From NCBI GenBank assembly GCA_049890215.1, contig JBMHBX010000005.1, positions 1 through 64,000 on the forward strand: a stretch of 64,000 nt of DNA, read 5' to 3'. The stretch is from UBA685 sp049890215 (GTDB lineage Bacteria > Pseudomonadota > Alphaproteobacteria > Puniceispirillales > Puniceispirillaceae). Made by a program: the position numbers and the translations under genes. This document shows positions 63,968 through 64,000 of this stretch, one piece after another (within the stretch, counting starts at the first letter, position 1; the number at the start of each line of letters is the position of its first letter). The notes below the pieces were generated by a model that saw only the letters and a list, made by a program, of their open reading frames with translations, did no database searches and was not told the DNA's origin.

Positions 63968-64000
63968 ATGAAAGCACCGGCATTCTGGGAACATAAAGGG
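63968..64000 (+). CDS. lpxK: Tetraacyldisaccharide 4'-kinase, N-terminus only
   Basis: The last 33 bases encode MKAPAFWEHKG, the typical LpxK opening; the gene runs off the window. It follows waaA by three bases, the usual alphaproteobacterial order. LpxK phosphorylates the lipid A disaccharide before Kdo addition. Called from only 11 residues plus context. Confidence 0.7.
   Translation, partial: MKAPAFWEHKG

Noticed and set aside
1..64000. tRNA/rRNA genes, CRISPR arrays, insertion sequences, prophage or att sites
   Set aside because: I scanned the intergenic gaps by eye for T-arm-like sequences, regular spaced repeats, transposase-like proteins and terminal inverted repeats and found none. 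Very divergent elements could be missed without tools.

Overview
This 64-kb stretch is ordinary chromosome from an alphaproteobacterium. The evidence is gene order. It contains the alphaproteobacterial F0 operon (atpI-B-E-F'-F, with a separate b' subunit), the cytochrome aa3 block (ctaC-ctaD-ctaB-small ORF-cox11-cox3, then surf1-thrC-M16 peptidase), ccmABCD beside an aconitase, the mutY-DUF721-dsbA-smc block, DUF1674/SDHAF4, and the ubiA/rsmE/gshA arrangement. Base composition looks moderate to AT-leaning. The corrinoid one-carbon cluster and a phosphonatase gene would fit a marine lineage such as SAR116/Puniceispirillales, but that placement is inference. I saw no rRNA, tRNA, CRISPR array, insertion sequence or prophage, and no gene-free stretch longer than 300 bases.

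Layout. 0-5.3 kb: acnB (reverse) and ccmABCD (forward), covering TCA cycle and cytochrome c maturation. 5.3-11.2 kb: a reverse cluster for corrinoid and folate methyl transfer: a B12-binding protein, DUF1638, a PF13769 protein, an MTHFR-like reductase, a pterin-binding methyltransferase and a RamA-like reactivator. 11.4-14 kb: ispZ, dusA and an orphan lipoprotein. 14.1-20 kb: the most accessory-looking part, with an FAD amine oxidase, an MFS transporter, a PHP phosphoesterase, phnX and a divergent HisD paralogue. 20-31.4 kb: housekeeping genes (SDHAF4, rsmB, heparinase-like, purH, mutY, DUF721, dsbA-like, smc). 31.4-34.3 kb: the F0 ATP synthase operon with hairpins between genes. 34.3-43.8 kb: ispH-thrB-rnhA, a peroxiredoxin, a DsbD-like reductase, yqgE, M16 peptidase, thrC and surf1. 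43.9-48.9 kb: cytochrome c oxidase. 49.1-58.4 kb: tldD, MFS, gshA, rsmE, ubiA, a GGCT-like orphan, argC and pmbA. 58.4-64 kb: a tyrosine-phosphatase-like protein and cell-envelope genes (MsbA-like ABC, GT9, DUF374 acyltransferase, waaA, start of lpxK).

The best candidate for an under-described system is the corrinoid cluster. It encodes a folate methyltransferase, a separate corrinoid carrier, a reductive activator and its own MTHFR, so it resembles a methionine synthase split into separate proteins. It also carries two small conserved proteins of unknown role (DUF1638 and PF13769), and its partners have oppositely charged tails. The homocysteine-side methyltransferase is not in the window. 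A second candidate is the phnX neighbourhood. It has no phnW transaminase, but it has an FAD amine oxidase, a PHP esterase with its own transporter, and a HisD-like dehydrogenase in which several expected zinc or catalytic residues are changed.
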